Notes: a model not told the origin generated them from the sequence alone. 64,000 bases of DNA from Saprospiraceae bacterium (GCA_016715465.1 JADKAA010000029.1:2170001-2234000), one strand, 5' to 3'. Counted from the stretch's first letter, positions 53,219 through 63,100 are shown. Numbers and translations are program-made.

Positions 53219-53412
53219 GATAGACCACAAAATTTCAAAAATAAACGTGGAGGAACCCCCGGATTAAATAAGGCATGAAAAATATGTTTTTTCTGCCTCT
53301 TTTTACGTTGTGAAGGGATAAAAGCGGATTTATTTTGATGCATGGTCTTAAAAATACCAACATCCGGAAATCGCGGCTCAATTTTTGATTGTAGAACACA
53401 AAGTATATCTAT

Positions 53413-55098
53413 ATGAGTATGGTAGAATACACGCCATCGCGCGCCCAGGAATCCAGAGCAGCCATACAGCGCTTGTATATTTCGATGCGGCACCTTTTTA
53501 TCCGCGGAAGTTACAAACCATTGGGTGTTTCCGGAGAAGCTATGATTGAGTCTATGCTTACATTAAAGCCGGAGATTTACGGATCCATAGCCGATGAAGA
53601 AAAAGTAGAACTCAGGGGACTGCTTTATATTTTTGAAAGGTTGCCCCGGGGTATAGAAGAATGCCGTTATATCCGGTTGATTTCCAGAGAAGGATTTGAA
53701 GATTCCAGGTTTGAAGCCATTGTGCCATCCAAACGAAGGCGCAACTGCTACCATATCGATGAAGAACAGATGTATATTGAGATGACCAGAGGAGCCAGCG
53801 ACATATATGACATTCTCACCCACATTACCTTTATGTATATTGAGGCAGAGAAGATTCGCCGGAATAGTCTGGATGCGCGCAACCGGAAAAAGAGGTCGTG
53901 GCATATGCTCGAAGAATATGTGACCCAACTCAAAAATGGGGAAGACATCAACCGTGAAGTGGGTTATACTTATCTCAGTTCCATCCTGGGCAGGACGTAT
54001 ATTGAGACTGTGGAAGCCTGTGAAAAATTTGCATCCTCAAAAGATGTCAATTCCTTATTTGAAATCGTTTACTGGCTTGGCCGGCGGAGCATGGAAGAAG
54101 CCCTTGAACAAAATGACAGGGAAATCAGTTTTTCATCTTCTTTGCGCGAGGTATTGGGCCATCATGTTTTTGGAGAAAAATGGGCAAATAATATAAAGCA
54201 GATTCTAAGAGAAAACAAATGGCTTAAACGACCGATTCACATCATCAGTGCCAACCTTCACAGTGTGGTAAATTCCCTGTTTGCGTCACAGGTCTTGTCG
54301 AAAAAAGTAAAGTCAAAAGACATCATGGAAATCGCTGAGGCCATCAGTACCGATAAAAAGGGCGACCTGAGGAGAAGTGTCGAAGATTTTGCCCGTAAAA
54401 ATGGCATGATATCCCTGGATGATACCAGCGGCACCAACATAGGTGTACAGATCTTTGATTTAGAAATGATAGATTATGCCCTTTTACCTAAAGAAATCAG
54501 GCCGGCCAAAACGCCAAAAACTGCACCCGTGCTTATAGTTATGGATTATGCATTTGGTGAACAGGCTTATGAAACGCTTGATGAATTGCTCAAACCTATG
54601 GATTTCGATGGTCAACGATTAAGATTAAATATTCAATCGGTAAACATTATGGGTAAGGCCGGCATCCTGGAAGGGGACAAAGGAGACATCATGATTCCAA
54701 GTGCCCATATTTTGGAGGGATTTGCAGACAACTATCCGCTGGACAATGAAATCAAGGCCGAAGATTTTGCCAATAGCGGTTTGGGAGTATATTATGGTCC
54801 CATGGTGACCGTGCTGGGCACTTCGCTACAAAATAAAGATATCCTCACTTATTTTCTCAAATCTTCCTGGGGAGTGGTGGGTCTTGAAATGGAAGGAGCG
54901 CATTACCAGAAGGCCATTCAGGCCCACTCCAAGATACGAAACAACATTTCCAAAAATGTCAAACTCAGATATGCATACTACGCTTCTGACAATCCGCTCG
55001 AGACCGGAAGCACACTGGCTTCAGGCAGTTTGGGTGTTGAAGGTGTAAAACCCACTTATCTGATTACCATACAAATACTAAAAGGTATCCTGAATTGA
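53413..55098 (+). CDS. Unrecognised protein with nucleoside-phosphorylase-like C-terminus (DUF6909-like?)
   Basis: A 561-residue cytoplasmic protein (no signal or membrane segment). The N-terminal 350 residues are helical and charged, with YISMRHLFIRGSYKPLGVSG and ILTHITFMYIEAEKIRR. From about 370, PVLIVMDYAFGEQAYETLDEL, GKAGILEGDKGDIMIPSAHI (414-433) and GLEMEGAHYQKAIQAHS (490-506) resemble the phosphorylase/MTA-SAH-nucleosidase fold: the GDIMIP turn and the EMEGA catalytic region. I recall a Bacteroidota family labelled DUF6909 with this look, unverified. It is followed with a 4-base overlap by the OmpA-type gene, so a linked role is likely but unknown. Confidence 0.65.
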   Translation: MSMVEYTPSRAQESRAAIQRLYISMRHLFIRGSYKPLGVSGEAMIESMLTLKPEIYGSIADEEKVELRGLLYIFERLPRGIEECRYIRLISREGFEDSRFEAIVPSKRRRNCYHIDEEQMYIEMTRGASDIYDILTHITFMYIEAEKIRRNSLDARNRKKRSWHMLEEYVTQLKNGEDINREVGYTYLSSILGRTYIETVEACEKFASSKDVNSLFEIVYWLGRRSMEEALEQNDREISFSSSLREVLGHHVFGEKWANNIKQILRENKWLKRPIHIISANLHSVVNSLFASQVLSKKVKSKDIMEIAEAISTDKKGDLRRSVEDFARKNGMISLDDTSGTNIGVQIFDLEMIDYALLPKEIRPAKTPKTAPVLIVMDYAFGEQAYETLDELLKPMDFDGQRLRLNIQSVNIMGKAGILEGDKGDIMIPSAHILEGFADNYPLDNEIKAEDFANSGLGVYYGPMVTVLGTSLQNKDILTYFLKSSWGVVGLEMEGAHYQKAIQAHSKIRNNISKNVKLRYAYYASDNPLETGSTLASGSLGVEGVKPTYLITIQILKGILN

Positions 55099-57017
55099 AA
55101 TACAAGTTTATTATCCTGATGCTATTGGTTTCATTCACAGGGGCATCCGCCCAGGTGATGGGGAATGCATCGATGCTTGGGGAAAAAGAAATGAAACTAT
55201 ATCAGGAAGCCGTAAAGTTGGTAAGGCAGGGAAAACTAAATGATGCCGAGAAAAAATTCAACAAACTGCTGCAAAAGGTCCCCGGCTTTTATGAAGCAGA
55301 ACTGCGCAAAGGTGCGATGTACTTTGATCAGGGTTTGTTTGATAAAGCGGCATTGTCATTTGACCTGGTGATTGGCAAGTCACCTGAATATGATGCAGAA
55401 ATGTACTACGCCGCAGCGGTCAATGCCTTACAGCAAAAAGAGGAGATAAAAGCAGTTGATTATTATAAAACCTATTTGGAAAAAGGACAGCCGGAAGCGG
55501 TAAGGGCAAGCAAAATAGCGCAGGAAATAAAAACACTCACATTCAGAATAGACGCCAGAAAAAATCCAAAACCATTTCAACCAAAGCCCCTGGAAGGGCT
55601 GATAAATTCCAAAAATTCTGAATACCTGCCTTTCCCATCCCTGGATGGTAAAACCATGATTTTTACCCGCAGGCTGGATGGTCAGGAAGATTTGTATATT
55701 TCAAAACTGGGCGATGCCGGCACGTGGTCAGTACCAGAATCAATCGAAATCATCAATACGTCTGACAATGAAGCTGCTCATACCATGAGTGCAGACGGGA
55801 GAACCATTATTTTTACGGGCTGCAACAATAAAACCACCGGTTTTGGCAGTTGTGACCTGTATTGGTCCAGCCTGGAAAATGGTCAATTTACCCGGCCGGT
55901 CAACATGGGCCCCCGTGTAAATACGCCTGCCTGGGAATCACAGCCCTGCCTTGTCGAGGATGGCAATGCGTTGATCTTTGCTTCGAACCGAAGGGGAGGA
56001 TATGGGGGAAATGACCTGTGGATTACAAGAAAACAAAGAGACGGGAAATGGAACCTTCCCAATAACCTCGGACCCGAAATCAATACGCCCCAACATGAGG
56101 AATCTCCATTTCTCCACCGGGATGGTCACACTTTGTATTTTCGGTCAAACGGTCATATAGGTATGGGTGGCTTTGACCTATTTGTATCGAGATGGAGTAA
56201 AAATCGTAAGGAGTGGACTACGCCCGAAAATCTGGGCTATCCCATCAATACCGAAGGAGATGAAGGCTCGCTTACCGTCGACCGGCATGGAATAAATGCC
56301 TTTTTTGCCAGTGACATCCTGAGTTTTCAAACAGATCGCAAACAGCTTGACATATTAACATTTGTATTGCCGGCAGAATCGCGTCCGGAAGCGGTGTCAT
56401 TCGTTCAGGTAGTAGTTTCAGATTTTGAGTCCGGCAAACCTTTGGAAGCGGGTTATGTATTATTGGATGTCGAAACCGGGGATACGCTGTCTTCTGGAAA
56501 TGCCATTCAAGGTTCCTTTATGTCCACCATTATTTCCGGGCACAATTATGGTCTCCGAATTTCAATGGATGGCTATTTGTTTCACAGTGAAAATTTCAAC
56601 ACAACAGATTCCTTGGATACACATCACCCATTTGTCCTGCATGTGGCATTAAAACATGTATCAGCAGCCACACCAAAACCCATCGTTTTGCACAACATTT
56701 TCTTTGTTTCTGGTTCCGCGGAATTGTTGCCGGCATCCGGCAACGAATTGGATGCATTGGCTGCATTACTCAATCAAAATGCAGATATGGACATTCGCAT
56801 TACCGGACATACCGACAATGTGGGTGAAGAAAAAAGCAACCAGCAATTGAGTGAAGCCCGTGCCCGGTCTGTCCAGCAAGCATTGTCAGACCGTGGAATC
56901 ACCAAAGCAAGGCTGTTGATTGAAGGAAAAGGAGAAAGCGAACCCATAGCCGACAATGAAACAGCGGAAGGGAGAAGTCAGAACCGAAGGACGGAATTTA
57001 CCATTGTTAAAAAATAA
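55095..57017 (+). CDS. PorE-architecture OmpA-family protein (TPR, PD40 propeller, CRD, OmpA)
   Basis: A 640-residue envelope protein with signal peptide (MKYKFIILMLLVSFTGASAQ), TPR repeats (about 35-130), a WD40-like PD40 beta-propeller (about 175-430; repeats such as LPFPSLDGKTMIFTRR and ESPFLHRDGHTLYFRS), a carboxypeptidase-regulatory-like domain (about 435-515) and a C-terminal OmpA peptidoglycan-binding domain (ITGHTDNVGEEKSNQQLSEA). This is the domain order of the T9SS component PorE, although Bacteroidota have several such paralogs. The start is a TTG at 55095 overlapping the previous stop; the signal peptide beginning MKYK supports it over the ATG 24 bases on. Confidence 0.85.
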   Translation: MKYKFIILMLLVSFTGASAQVMGNASMLGEKEMKLYQEAVKLVRQGKLNDAEKKFNKLLQKVPGFYEAELRKGAMYFDQGLFDKAALSFDLVIGKSPEYDAEMYYAAAVNALQQKEEIKAVDYYKTYLEKGQPEAVRASKIAQEIKTLTFRIDARKNPKPFQPKPLEGLINSKNSEYLPFPSLDGKTMIFTRRLDGQEDLYISKLGDAGTWSVPESIEIINTSDNEAAHTMSADGRTIIFTGCNNKTTGFGSCDLYWSSLENGQFTRPVNMGPRVNTPAWESQPCLVEDGNALIFASNRRGGYGGNDLWITRKQRDGKWNLPNNLGPEINTPQHEESPFLHRDGHTLYFRSNGHIGMGGFDLFVSRWSKNRKEWTTPENLGYPINTEGDEGSLTVDRHGINAFFASDILSFQTDRKQLDILTFVLPAESRPEAVSFVQVVVSDFESGKPLEAGYVLLDVETGDTLSSGNAIQGSFMSTIISGHNYGLRISMDGYLFHSENFNTTDSLDTHHPFVLHVALKHVSAATPKPIVLHNIFFVSGSAELLPASGNELDALAALLNQNADMDIRITGHTDNVGEEKSNQQLSEARARSVQQALSDRGITKARLLIEGKGESEPIADNETAEGRSQNRRTEFTIVKK

Positions 57018-57045
57018 AAAAGATAATCACATTTATCATTTGTGT

Positions 57046-57804
57046 ATGGAAGGATATGTAAAAAAACACATTGAAGCCGGTTTAGCAACGATTGAATTTT
57101 TTCATCCGGCGCAGAATTCAATGCCGGGACACTTGCTGTTAAATATGAAACAGGCCATTGAAGAAGCAGGAAATGACAAAGGTGTCAGGCTTATTTTATT
57201 AAAAAGTTCCGGAGAGCGCAGCTTTTGTGCAGGTGCAAGTTTCACAGAACTCGCTTCGATTGATGATCTGGAGATCAGTCATAAGTTCTTTCTGGGTTTT
57301 GCCGGTGTGATCAATGCCATCAGGCGCTGCGGTAAAATTGTCATTGGAAGGATACACGGAAAAGCAGTGGGAGGCGGTGTGGGTCTGGCGGCTGCCTGTG
57401 ACTATGCCATTGCCACTACCCATGCCGCGGCAAGATTGAGTGAACTGGCGGTGGGCATAGGTCCGTTTGTGATTGGACCGGCAGTAGAGCGCAAAGTAGG
57501 CTTTTCTGCGTTCAGTAAAATGGCTTTGACACCCGATGAATGGCAGTCGGCCGAATGGGCACATCAAAAGGGTTTGTATTCAAATGTTTTTGACAACACG
57601 GAAGACATGGATACCTATATTGAAACACTGATCGCTAAAATGCTGACCTACCACCCGGCAGCCCTAACAGACTTGAAACGCATTTTTTGGGAAGGCACGG
57701 AAAACTGGGACGATTTACTAAATGAACGCGCAGCAATCAGTGGTCAACTCCTTTTGTCGGATTTTTCAAGAACAGCTATAGCGGGGTTTTTAGGCAGGGG
57801 TTAG
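57046..57804 (+). CDS. Enoyl-CoA hydratase/isomerase family protein
   Basis: A 252-residue crotonase-fold protein. Oxyanion-hole segments are visible at SFCAGASFTEL and GKAVGGGVGLAAACDYAIA. The usual catalytic glutamates are not obvious: the second position falls in ELAVGIGPFVIGPAVERK. The substrate is therefore open (hydratase, isomerase or dehydratase). ATG 57046 is preferred over an upstream start that would run through the OmpA gene in another frame. It follows the OmpA gene by 28 bases, the end of a three-gene run. Confidence 0.85.
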   Translation: MEGYVKKHIEAGLATIEFFHPAQNSMPGHLLLNMKQAIEEAGNDKGVRLILLKSSGERSFCAGASFTELASIDDLEISHKFFLGFAGVINAIRRCGKIVIGRIHGKAVGGGVGLAAACDYAIATTHAAARLSELAVGIGPFVIGPAVERKVGFSAFSKMALTPDEWQSAEWAHQKGLYSNVFDNTEDMDTYIETLIAKMLTYHPAALTDLKRIFWEGTENWDDLLNERAAISGQLLLSDFSRTAIAGFLGRG

Positions 57805-58003
57805 CAGGGATCAGGAATCAGGGATGAGGAATCAGGGGCTAGGGATCAGGGGTGACCGAACGGTTGTCCCGCAGTTCAATTTAGAGAGGGCACCGCGAGC
57901 TCCGCGTCTCGCGGCAATTTCAAATCTCATACAAAACCAAACGGTTGTCCATGGTGCCATAAAATATTAGCTCCCTAATTCCTAAATCAAAATTCCTAAT
58001 TCA
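57805..58003. other. Repeat-rich intergenic region
   Basis: About 200 bases between the convergent hydratase and AIM24 genes. It holds short atcagggg direct repeats (57810-57852), AACGGTTGTCC twice (57859-57869 and 57940-57950) flanking a CCGCGAG/CTCGCGG hairpin (57893-57914), and attcctaattc words (57970-57997) that mirror the aattagg units at 9008-9034. No gene is seen. Confidence 0.6.
57859..57950. repeat. Direct repeats flanking a GC-rich hairpin
   Basis: AACGGTTGTCC at 57859-57869 and 57940-57950 bracket CCGCGAG (57893-57899) / CTCGCGG (57908-57914), an 8-base-loop hairpin. The GC-rich hairpin stands out from the surrounding composition and has no T run after it. Confidence 0.5.
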
Positions 58004-58795
58004 TCAGATTCCATCGCCATCTAGCAGGTTGCCCAGGCCACCAAGGATGCTGCCTTCTTCTTTGCGGCCATAGCCACCGGATGCTGATAGAATGCGGTCG
58101 GCCAGTCGCGAAATGGGCAGGGATTGTATCCAGACCTTACCGGGTCCCATGAGGCTGGCGAAAAATACGCCCTCACCTCCAAATAGTGTATTTTTAATGC
58201 CACCTACAAATACTACATCGTAATCCACATCTTTGGTGAAAGCCACCAGACAGCCTGTATCTACGCGCAGGTGTTCGCCCGGACCAAGGATGCGTTCCGT
58301 GACGTGGCCACCTGCGTGCATGAAGGCCATGCCGTCCCCTTCAATTTTTTGCATGATGAAACCTTCTCCTCCAAAAAAACCACGACCCATACGTTTGCTG
58401 AATTCGATGCCTACACTTACTCCTTTGGCTGCGCAAAGGAAGGCATCTTTTTGACATACGATCTTGCTACCCAGGTCTTCGAGATCGAGGGCGATGATCT
58501 TGCCGGGATAGGGGCTGGCAAAGGAAGCCCGGGATTTATATTGGCCGATATTGGTAAAGGCGGTCATGAAAAGTTTTTCGCCGGTGAGCAACCGTTTGCC
58601 TGCACCCATGAGTTTGCCAAGGAACCCACCCTCCTGGCTTGATCCGTCGCCGAATATGGTTTCCATATTGATTTCTTCATCCATCATCATCATGGAACCG
58701 GGTTCGGCCATGACGGTTTCATTTGGATCGAGTTCTATTTCCACATATTGCATTTCTTCGCCGTGAATCCAGTAGTCTATTTCGTGTGCTCTCAA
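58004..58795 (-). CDS. AIM24/TIGR00266-family protein
   Basis: A 263-residue cytoplasmic protein of the AIM24 (TIGR00266) beta-sandwich family: the start EIDYWIHGEEMQYVEIELDP, MAEPGSMMMMDEEI, glycine-rich GFLGKLMGAGKRLLTGEKLF and MQKIEGDGMAFMHAGG are typical. Family members are often found near membrane or stress genes; biochemical role unknown. The last 25 residues (GGYGRKEEGSILGGLGNLL) are glycine-rich as usual. Start ATG 58795. Confidence 0.93.
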   Translation of the reverse strand: MRAHEIDYWIHGEEMQYVEIELDPNETVMAEPGSMMMMDEEINMETIFGDGSSQEGGFLGKLMGAGKRLLTGEKLFMTAFTNIGQYKSRASFASPYPGKIIALDLEDLGSKIVCQKDAFLCAAKGVSVGIEFSKRMGRGFFGGEGFIMQKIEGDGMAFMHAGGHVTERILGPGEHLRVDTGCLVAFTKDVDYDVVFVGGIKNTLFGGEGVFFASLMGPGKVWIQSLPISRLADRILSASGGYGRKEEGSILGGLGNLLDGDGI

Positions 58796-58885
58796 AGGTT
58801 TTAATTTTATCTGTCAAATATCGAATTATTTTAAACAGTTACACCTTTTTTTTCGATCATTGTGTTTGAATTTAAGACCAAATAT

Positions 58886-59620
58886 ATGAATATGAAACAT
58901 CTGGTATTTTGTTTGACGTTATTGAGTGCCTTCTCAATGAATGCACAACTGACAGATCCTACCCTCACAGAAGTATGGCATCCGGTGCCCCGACTGGTAA
59001 GTACTTCGCTGCCGGGTGGCGTGCCCTCTGATGCTTATGTGCTTTTTGACGGCACTAACCTGGAGCAGTGGGAAAGAGATACCGTCGGAGGTCCTGCAAA
59101 ATGGGAGGTAAAAGATGGCATCCTTATCGTTGGTATGGGGACAAAGGACATCAGGACCAGGCAAAAATTTGGTTCCTGCCAGCTGCACCTGGAGTTCCGC
59201 ACACCCACAGGGGTGGACAGAAAGGGCCAGGACAGAGGCAATAGCGGGGTGTACTTCCAGGAAAGGTATGAAGTACAAATCCTGGATAACTTTCAAAATA
59301 CTACCTATTCAAATGGCCAGTGCGCTTCGATTTATAAACAACACATCCCGTTGGTCAATGCATGCAAAGCTCCGGGAGAATGGCAAAGTTATGACATCAT
59401 ATTTACAGCCCCTGTTTTCAATGCAGATGGCATTAAAATCAGTTCGGGGTATTTCACGGTATTGCAAAATGGCGTTTTGGTGCAAAATCATGTCGAAATA
59501 AAGGGGACCACAGAATACAGGGGATGGCCTAAGAACCTTGCCCATGGCAAAGCTTCCATCAAATTACAGGATCACGGTAACCCAACAAGTTTCAGAAATA
59601 TATGGGTAAGGGAATTGTAA
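58886..59620 (+). CDS. Secreted DUF1080 (3-keto-disaccharide hydrolase-like) protein
   Basis: A 244-residue protein with a signal peptide (MKHLVFCLTLLSAFSMNAQ) and a concanavalin-like DUF1080 domain: YVLFDGTNLEQWE, WEVKDGILIVG, DRGNSGVYFQERYEVQILD and IKLQDHGNPTSFRNIWVREL. DUF1080 proteins of Bacteroidota include 3-keto-glycoside hydrolases or binding proteins for carbohydrate. The ATG 58886 (or 58892) precedes the signal peptide; an upstream GTG at 58862 would add 8 residues. The GH31 gene converges on it from the right. Confidence 0.9.
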   Translation: MNMKHLVFCLTLLSAFSMNAQLTDPTLTEVWHPVPRLVSTSLPGGVPSDAYVLFDGTNLEQWERDTVGGPAKWEVKDGILIVGMGTKDIRTRQKFGSCQLHLEFRTPTGVDRKGQDRGNSGVYFQERYEVQILDNFQNTTYSNGQCASIYKQHIPLVNACKAPGEWQSYDIIFTAPVFNADGIKISSGYFTVLQNGVLVQNHVEIKGTTEYRGWPKNLAHGKASIKLQDHGNPTSFRNIWVREL

Positions 59621-59792
59621 TATTCCGTTACCTGGAGTATTGCAAAGTTTACTAAGTTTACAGAGCATTTTTTTATTTGTCCTTATTTACAAAGTCTCTT
59701 AATAATTGGAGCCCAATCATCATTCTAATAAACTTAGGTCAACGAAGCTATAAGGTTATAAATTTAGTCCATTTCCTGATGCCTTGGAATCA

Positions 59793-62147
59793 CTAAAACA
59801 AAATATCCACACCACCAAAATGTTGTGGAACAATCGCCGTGTTTTCATCCTCAAGTGTTACACTTTTGCCGTCTGCAAAGACAGCGGATATGGCATCGGG
59901 AAAGCCGATCAACTTTAACCGGTAGGTTGAATAGGATGGTTTGAAATTACCTGTTACCTGTTGTGAAATATGAACAGATTTTTTATCCCCCTTTACATAA
60001 AAGTGTTTTACATTGCATTTTCCATTGAGGTATTCGTAGCCATCACCGGCATCTTCATAAAGCATAGACTTTTCTGTTCCGGGGGTATAATACACCCTTA
60101 ACTCCAACTCCATGACGGGTTTTTCTCCTACGTAGTTCATTTCCGGAAAATGCGGAATGACGGCCCCAGCTTTGATGAAGATGGGCGCACTATCCAACGC
60201 TACATCGACCCTGTGTTCGGCCCCACCTTTATATGACTTGTGGGTGAAATAATGGTACCAGATCCCTTTGGGGAAAAACATAGATCTGCTGGTAAGTCCT
60301 TCTTCGAGCATAGGAGCGTACAGGACATGATCGCCATGCACCACTTCGTCGGCCCGGTAGTGGGTGTGCATATCGTGCTGATCGAACATATAGATGGGGC
60401 GCAGCATAGGTGTTCCCTCTTTTACATATTGGTAAAAGGCAGAATAGATGTATGGCAAAAAACGATAGCGGATTTTGATAAATTTTTTGACAATGGCTAA
60501 AGCTTCTTCTCCGAATGACCAGGGTTCCTGGTCGCCGTGGTCACCCGAACTGTGGGTGCGAAAGAAGGGATGAAAAGTAGCCAGTTGAATCCATCGCACA
60601 TACAATTCCGGACTCGGTGAATCGATGAAGCCGCCGACATCCGAACCGACAAATGAAAAGCCACTGATGCTCAAACGCTGGGTCATCACATTGGAAATCC
60701 ACAGGTGATCCCAACTCGCAATGTTGTCGCCTGTCCAAGCCGACGAATAGCGTTGTCCTCCGCAATAGGTGGACCTTGTGATGACAAATGGGCGCTCCGG
60801 ATAGGTAAATTTTTTAACCCCTTCGTAAGTAGCCCTTGCCATTTGCATACCATACACATTGTGTGCCTTTTTGTGACTACATTCTTCACCGTCAAAGTTG
60901 TGTCGGACATCATTGGGAAATGATTTATTCGGCACCTCAAAAAGGGCGGGTTCATTCATGTCGTTCCAAACACCTTTTACACCTTTGTCTTTTATGAGGT
61001 CTTCAAACAAACCACTCCACCACTTGCGGACTTCAGGGTTAGTGAAGTCTGGAAAATAACAGTCGCCTGGCCATACCTTACCGCTGATGTATCCCCCTTC
61101 ACCTTTACGGCAGAAGTACTTATTTTCGAGGCCTTCGTTGAAAATGTTATACGTCTCATCTATCTTAATTCCCGGGTCAACAATGACCACAGTCTTAAAT
61201 CCCTTTTCGCGAAGGTCGGCAATCATCTTTTTAGGATTGGGAAACTTTTCATTGTCCCACGTAAAACAGCGAAAGCCGTCCATATAATCTATGTCCAGAT
61301 AGATGACATCGCAGGGAATTTCATTTTTTCTAAAGGTGTCACATATTTCATACAACTGTGATTCAGGGGAGTAACTCCACTTGCACTGTTGATATCCCAA
61401 TGCCCACAGGGGGGGAAATTCAGGTGTGCCGGTGAGTAGGGTATATTGTCTGGTGACATCTATCATCTCCGGGCCGTATATGAAGTAGTAATTCATTTCA
61501 CCGCCATCAAAGGTTGTAGTACACTCATGGTGGTGGGTTTTACCAAAGTCAAAATATGACCTGAATGTATTGTCGTAAAAAATGCCATAGGCTTTGTGGG
61601 CGTGAAGTCCTATATAAAAAGGTATGCTTTTATATAAGGGGTCTGTGTGCCGGTAAAAACCATACTGATCTGTTCCCCACAAGGTATAACTGTGGTTCCT
61701 CAGGTCGGGATGTTCCGGCTTATCTCCCAGGCCGTAAAAGTGTTCGCCATGGTGAATTTTCCTGGATGAACGGATGGTTGTGGTTCCATTTTCATAGTGG
61801 GTGTTCAGGATCACCGGTCCATTATCCTCCAACACAATTTTGCCATTTTCATCGCAAATGGTGACAGATAATTCGGCTTTTATTTTAATGACAATTACGC
61901 CAGTATTGATCACAACTTCATTTTCCATTACCTCCACTGTATAGTCCGTTTTTGGGTGGTCTGTCTTGGCGATGGCATAGGAAAAATCACGTTGCCAAAT
62001 ATCGGAAGATGCATATCTGAATCTTACCAGGGTGGGGCTAAGTATATATAACCTCAGCTTGCGGTCACCTGCAGAGATTTCTTCAAAATCACTGATTTTA
62101 TTACAGGTTAGAGTCTCCGCCCGGGGCAATATGGTTTTATCGCTCAT
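59793..62147 (-). CDS. GH31 alpha-glucosidase
   Basis: A 784-residue glycoside hydrolase without a signal peptide, so probably cytoplasmic. It hydrolyses alpha-linked glucosides with retention. Nucleophile D396 lies in GVWNDMNEP and the acid/base D474 in SSAWTGDN; other family motifs are ALGYQQCKWSYSPES and GFSFVGSDVGGF. N-terminal beta-sandwich (about 20-230), catalytic barrel (about 235-590) and C-terminal sheets follow the family plan. The alpha-1,4 versus alpha-1,6 preference cannot be told. It is followed by no operon partner. Confidence 0.94.
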   Translation of the reverse strand: MSDKTILPRAETLTCNKISDFEEISAGDRKLRLYILSPTLVRFRYASSDIWQRDFSYAIAKTDHPKTDYTVEVMENEVVINTGVIVIKIKAELSVTICDENGKIVLEDNGPVILNTHYENGTTTIRSSRKIHHGEHFYGLGDKPEHPDLRNHSYTLWGTDQYGFYRHTDPLYKSIPFYIGLHAHKAYGIFYDNTFRSYFDFGKTHHHECTTTFDGGEMNYYFIYGPEMIDVTRQYTLLTGTPEFPPLWALGYQQCKWSYSPESQLYEICDTFRKNEIPCDVIYLDIDYMDGFRCFTWDNEKFPNPKKMIADLREKGFKTVVIVDPGIKIDETYNIFNEGLENKYFCRKGEGGYISGKVWPGDCYFPDFTNPEVRKWWSGLFEDLIKDKGVKGVWNDMNEPALFEVPNKSFPNDVRHNFDGEECSHKKAHNVYGMQMARATYEGVKKFTYPERPFVITRSTYCGGQRYSSAWTGDNIASWDHLWISNVMTQRLSISGFSFVGSDVGGFIDSPSPELYVRWIQLATFHPFFRTHSSGDHGDQEPWSFGEEALAIVKKFIKIRYRFLPYIYSAFYQYVKEGTPMLRPIYMFDQHDMHTHYRADEVVHGDHVLYAPMLEEGLTSRSMFFPKGIWYHYFTHKSYKGGAEHRVDVALDSAPIFIKAGAVIPHFPEMNYVGEKPVMELELRVYYTPGTEKSMLYEDAGDGYEYLNGKCNVKHFYVKGDKKSVHISQQVTGNFKPSYSTYRLKLIGFPDAISAVFADGKSVTLEDENTAIVPQHFGGVDILF

Positions 62148-62242
62148 GAGTTTTAAAAAAAGGTGATACTGGGTTCAAAGATAAACAAAATTGAACCATT
62201 GGTGTTGCGGGTGGAGCAAGAGGTGACAGCAAAGAAACAAGA

Positions 62243-62260
62243 GGTCATATTGCTATGACC
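62243..62260 (-). terminator. Probable terminator of folE
   Basis: GGTCATA (62243-62249) pairs with TATGACC (62254-62260) around TTGC; on the minus strand the hairpin is followed by TCTTGTTTCTTT. It lies 49 bases past the folE stop. Confidence 0.5.
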
Positions 62261-62308
62261 CCTGTTTAAAACCCTATTACTAACAATCTGCTATTTATAA
62301 TTCCAATG

Positions 62309-63019
62309 TTATAAACCTCCGATGTATTTAAGGAATTCCTGCTTCGTATTTTCATTTAGAAACTTTCCTCCATAATAGGAGGTCACCGTGGAGGAATCGT
62401 TGTCCTGGACACCTCTCGATGATACGCACAGGTGTTTTGCATCTATAACCACAGCGATGTTGTCTGTCTTCAAGACCGATTTGAGTTCTTCTCCAATTTG
62501 CATGGTCAGTCTTTCCTGTACCTGAGGTCTTTTGGCATAATACTGTACGATGCGGTTGAGTTTGGACAGCCCAATTACCCTGTCATTGGCAATATAGGCC
62601 AAATGGGCTTTGCCGATGATGGGCACAAAGTGGTGTTCACAGTTGGAGTAAAAAGAAATATCCTTTTCCACCAGCATTTGATTGTATTTGTATTTGTTTT
62701 CGAAGAGGGCTACAGCCGGCTTATTTTTGGGGTCAAGTCCACTGAAAATTTCCTTGACATACATCTTCGCTACGCGGGAGGGTGTTCCCCGAAGGCTGTC
62801 GTCGGTGAGGTCAAGACCCAGGCTGTGCATGATCTCTCCGAAGTGATAGGCTATTTTATCCATTTTTTCTTTGTCAGAAAGGTCGAATGCATCCTTCCTG
62901 AGTGGGGTGTCTATACCGGTAAACAGGTGGTCGTCGCCGATCTCGTCTTCCGGGATCTCAGCCAGCCTTAATTTATTTCCGGAGATGAGGTGTGAAATAT
63001 CATGGTGTAAATCTAACAT
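62309..63019 (-). CDS. folE: GTP cyclohydrolase I
   Basis: First step of tetrahydrofolate (and pterin) synthesis, converting GTP to dihydroneopterin triphosphate. The 236 residues contain the zinc ligand and active-site motif SNCEHHFVPIIGKAHLAY (C127, H129-H130), the pterin-binding RGTPSRVAKMY, SKLNRIVQYYAKRPQVQERL and HLCVSSRGVQ (C198, third zinc ligand). The first 50 residues are an unconserved extension. It is divergent from the TonB receptor gene. Confidence 0.96.
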   Translation of the reverse strand: MLDLHHDISHLISGNKLRLAEIPEDEIGDDHLFTGIDTPLRKDAFDLSDKEKMDKIAYHFGEIMHSLGLDLTDDSLRGTPSRVAKMYVKEIFSGLDPKNKPAVALFENKYKYNQMLVEKDISFYSNCEHHFVPIIGKAHLAYIANDRVIGLSKLNRIVQYYAKRPQVQERLTMQIGEELKSVLKTDNIAVVIDAKHLCVSSRGVQDNDSSTVTSYYGGKFLNENTKQEFLKYIGGL

Positions 63020-63100
63020 TTTGTTTAATATTTGTTATGTAAATATTGAACAAAACTCATTATATAAAGTTCAATTGCACTGCTTATAATTGGTAAAATT

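Noticed and set aside
62432..62971. Plus-strand frame of 179 residues within folE
   Set aside because: Antisense to a conserved enzyme gene; no family motif.
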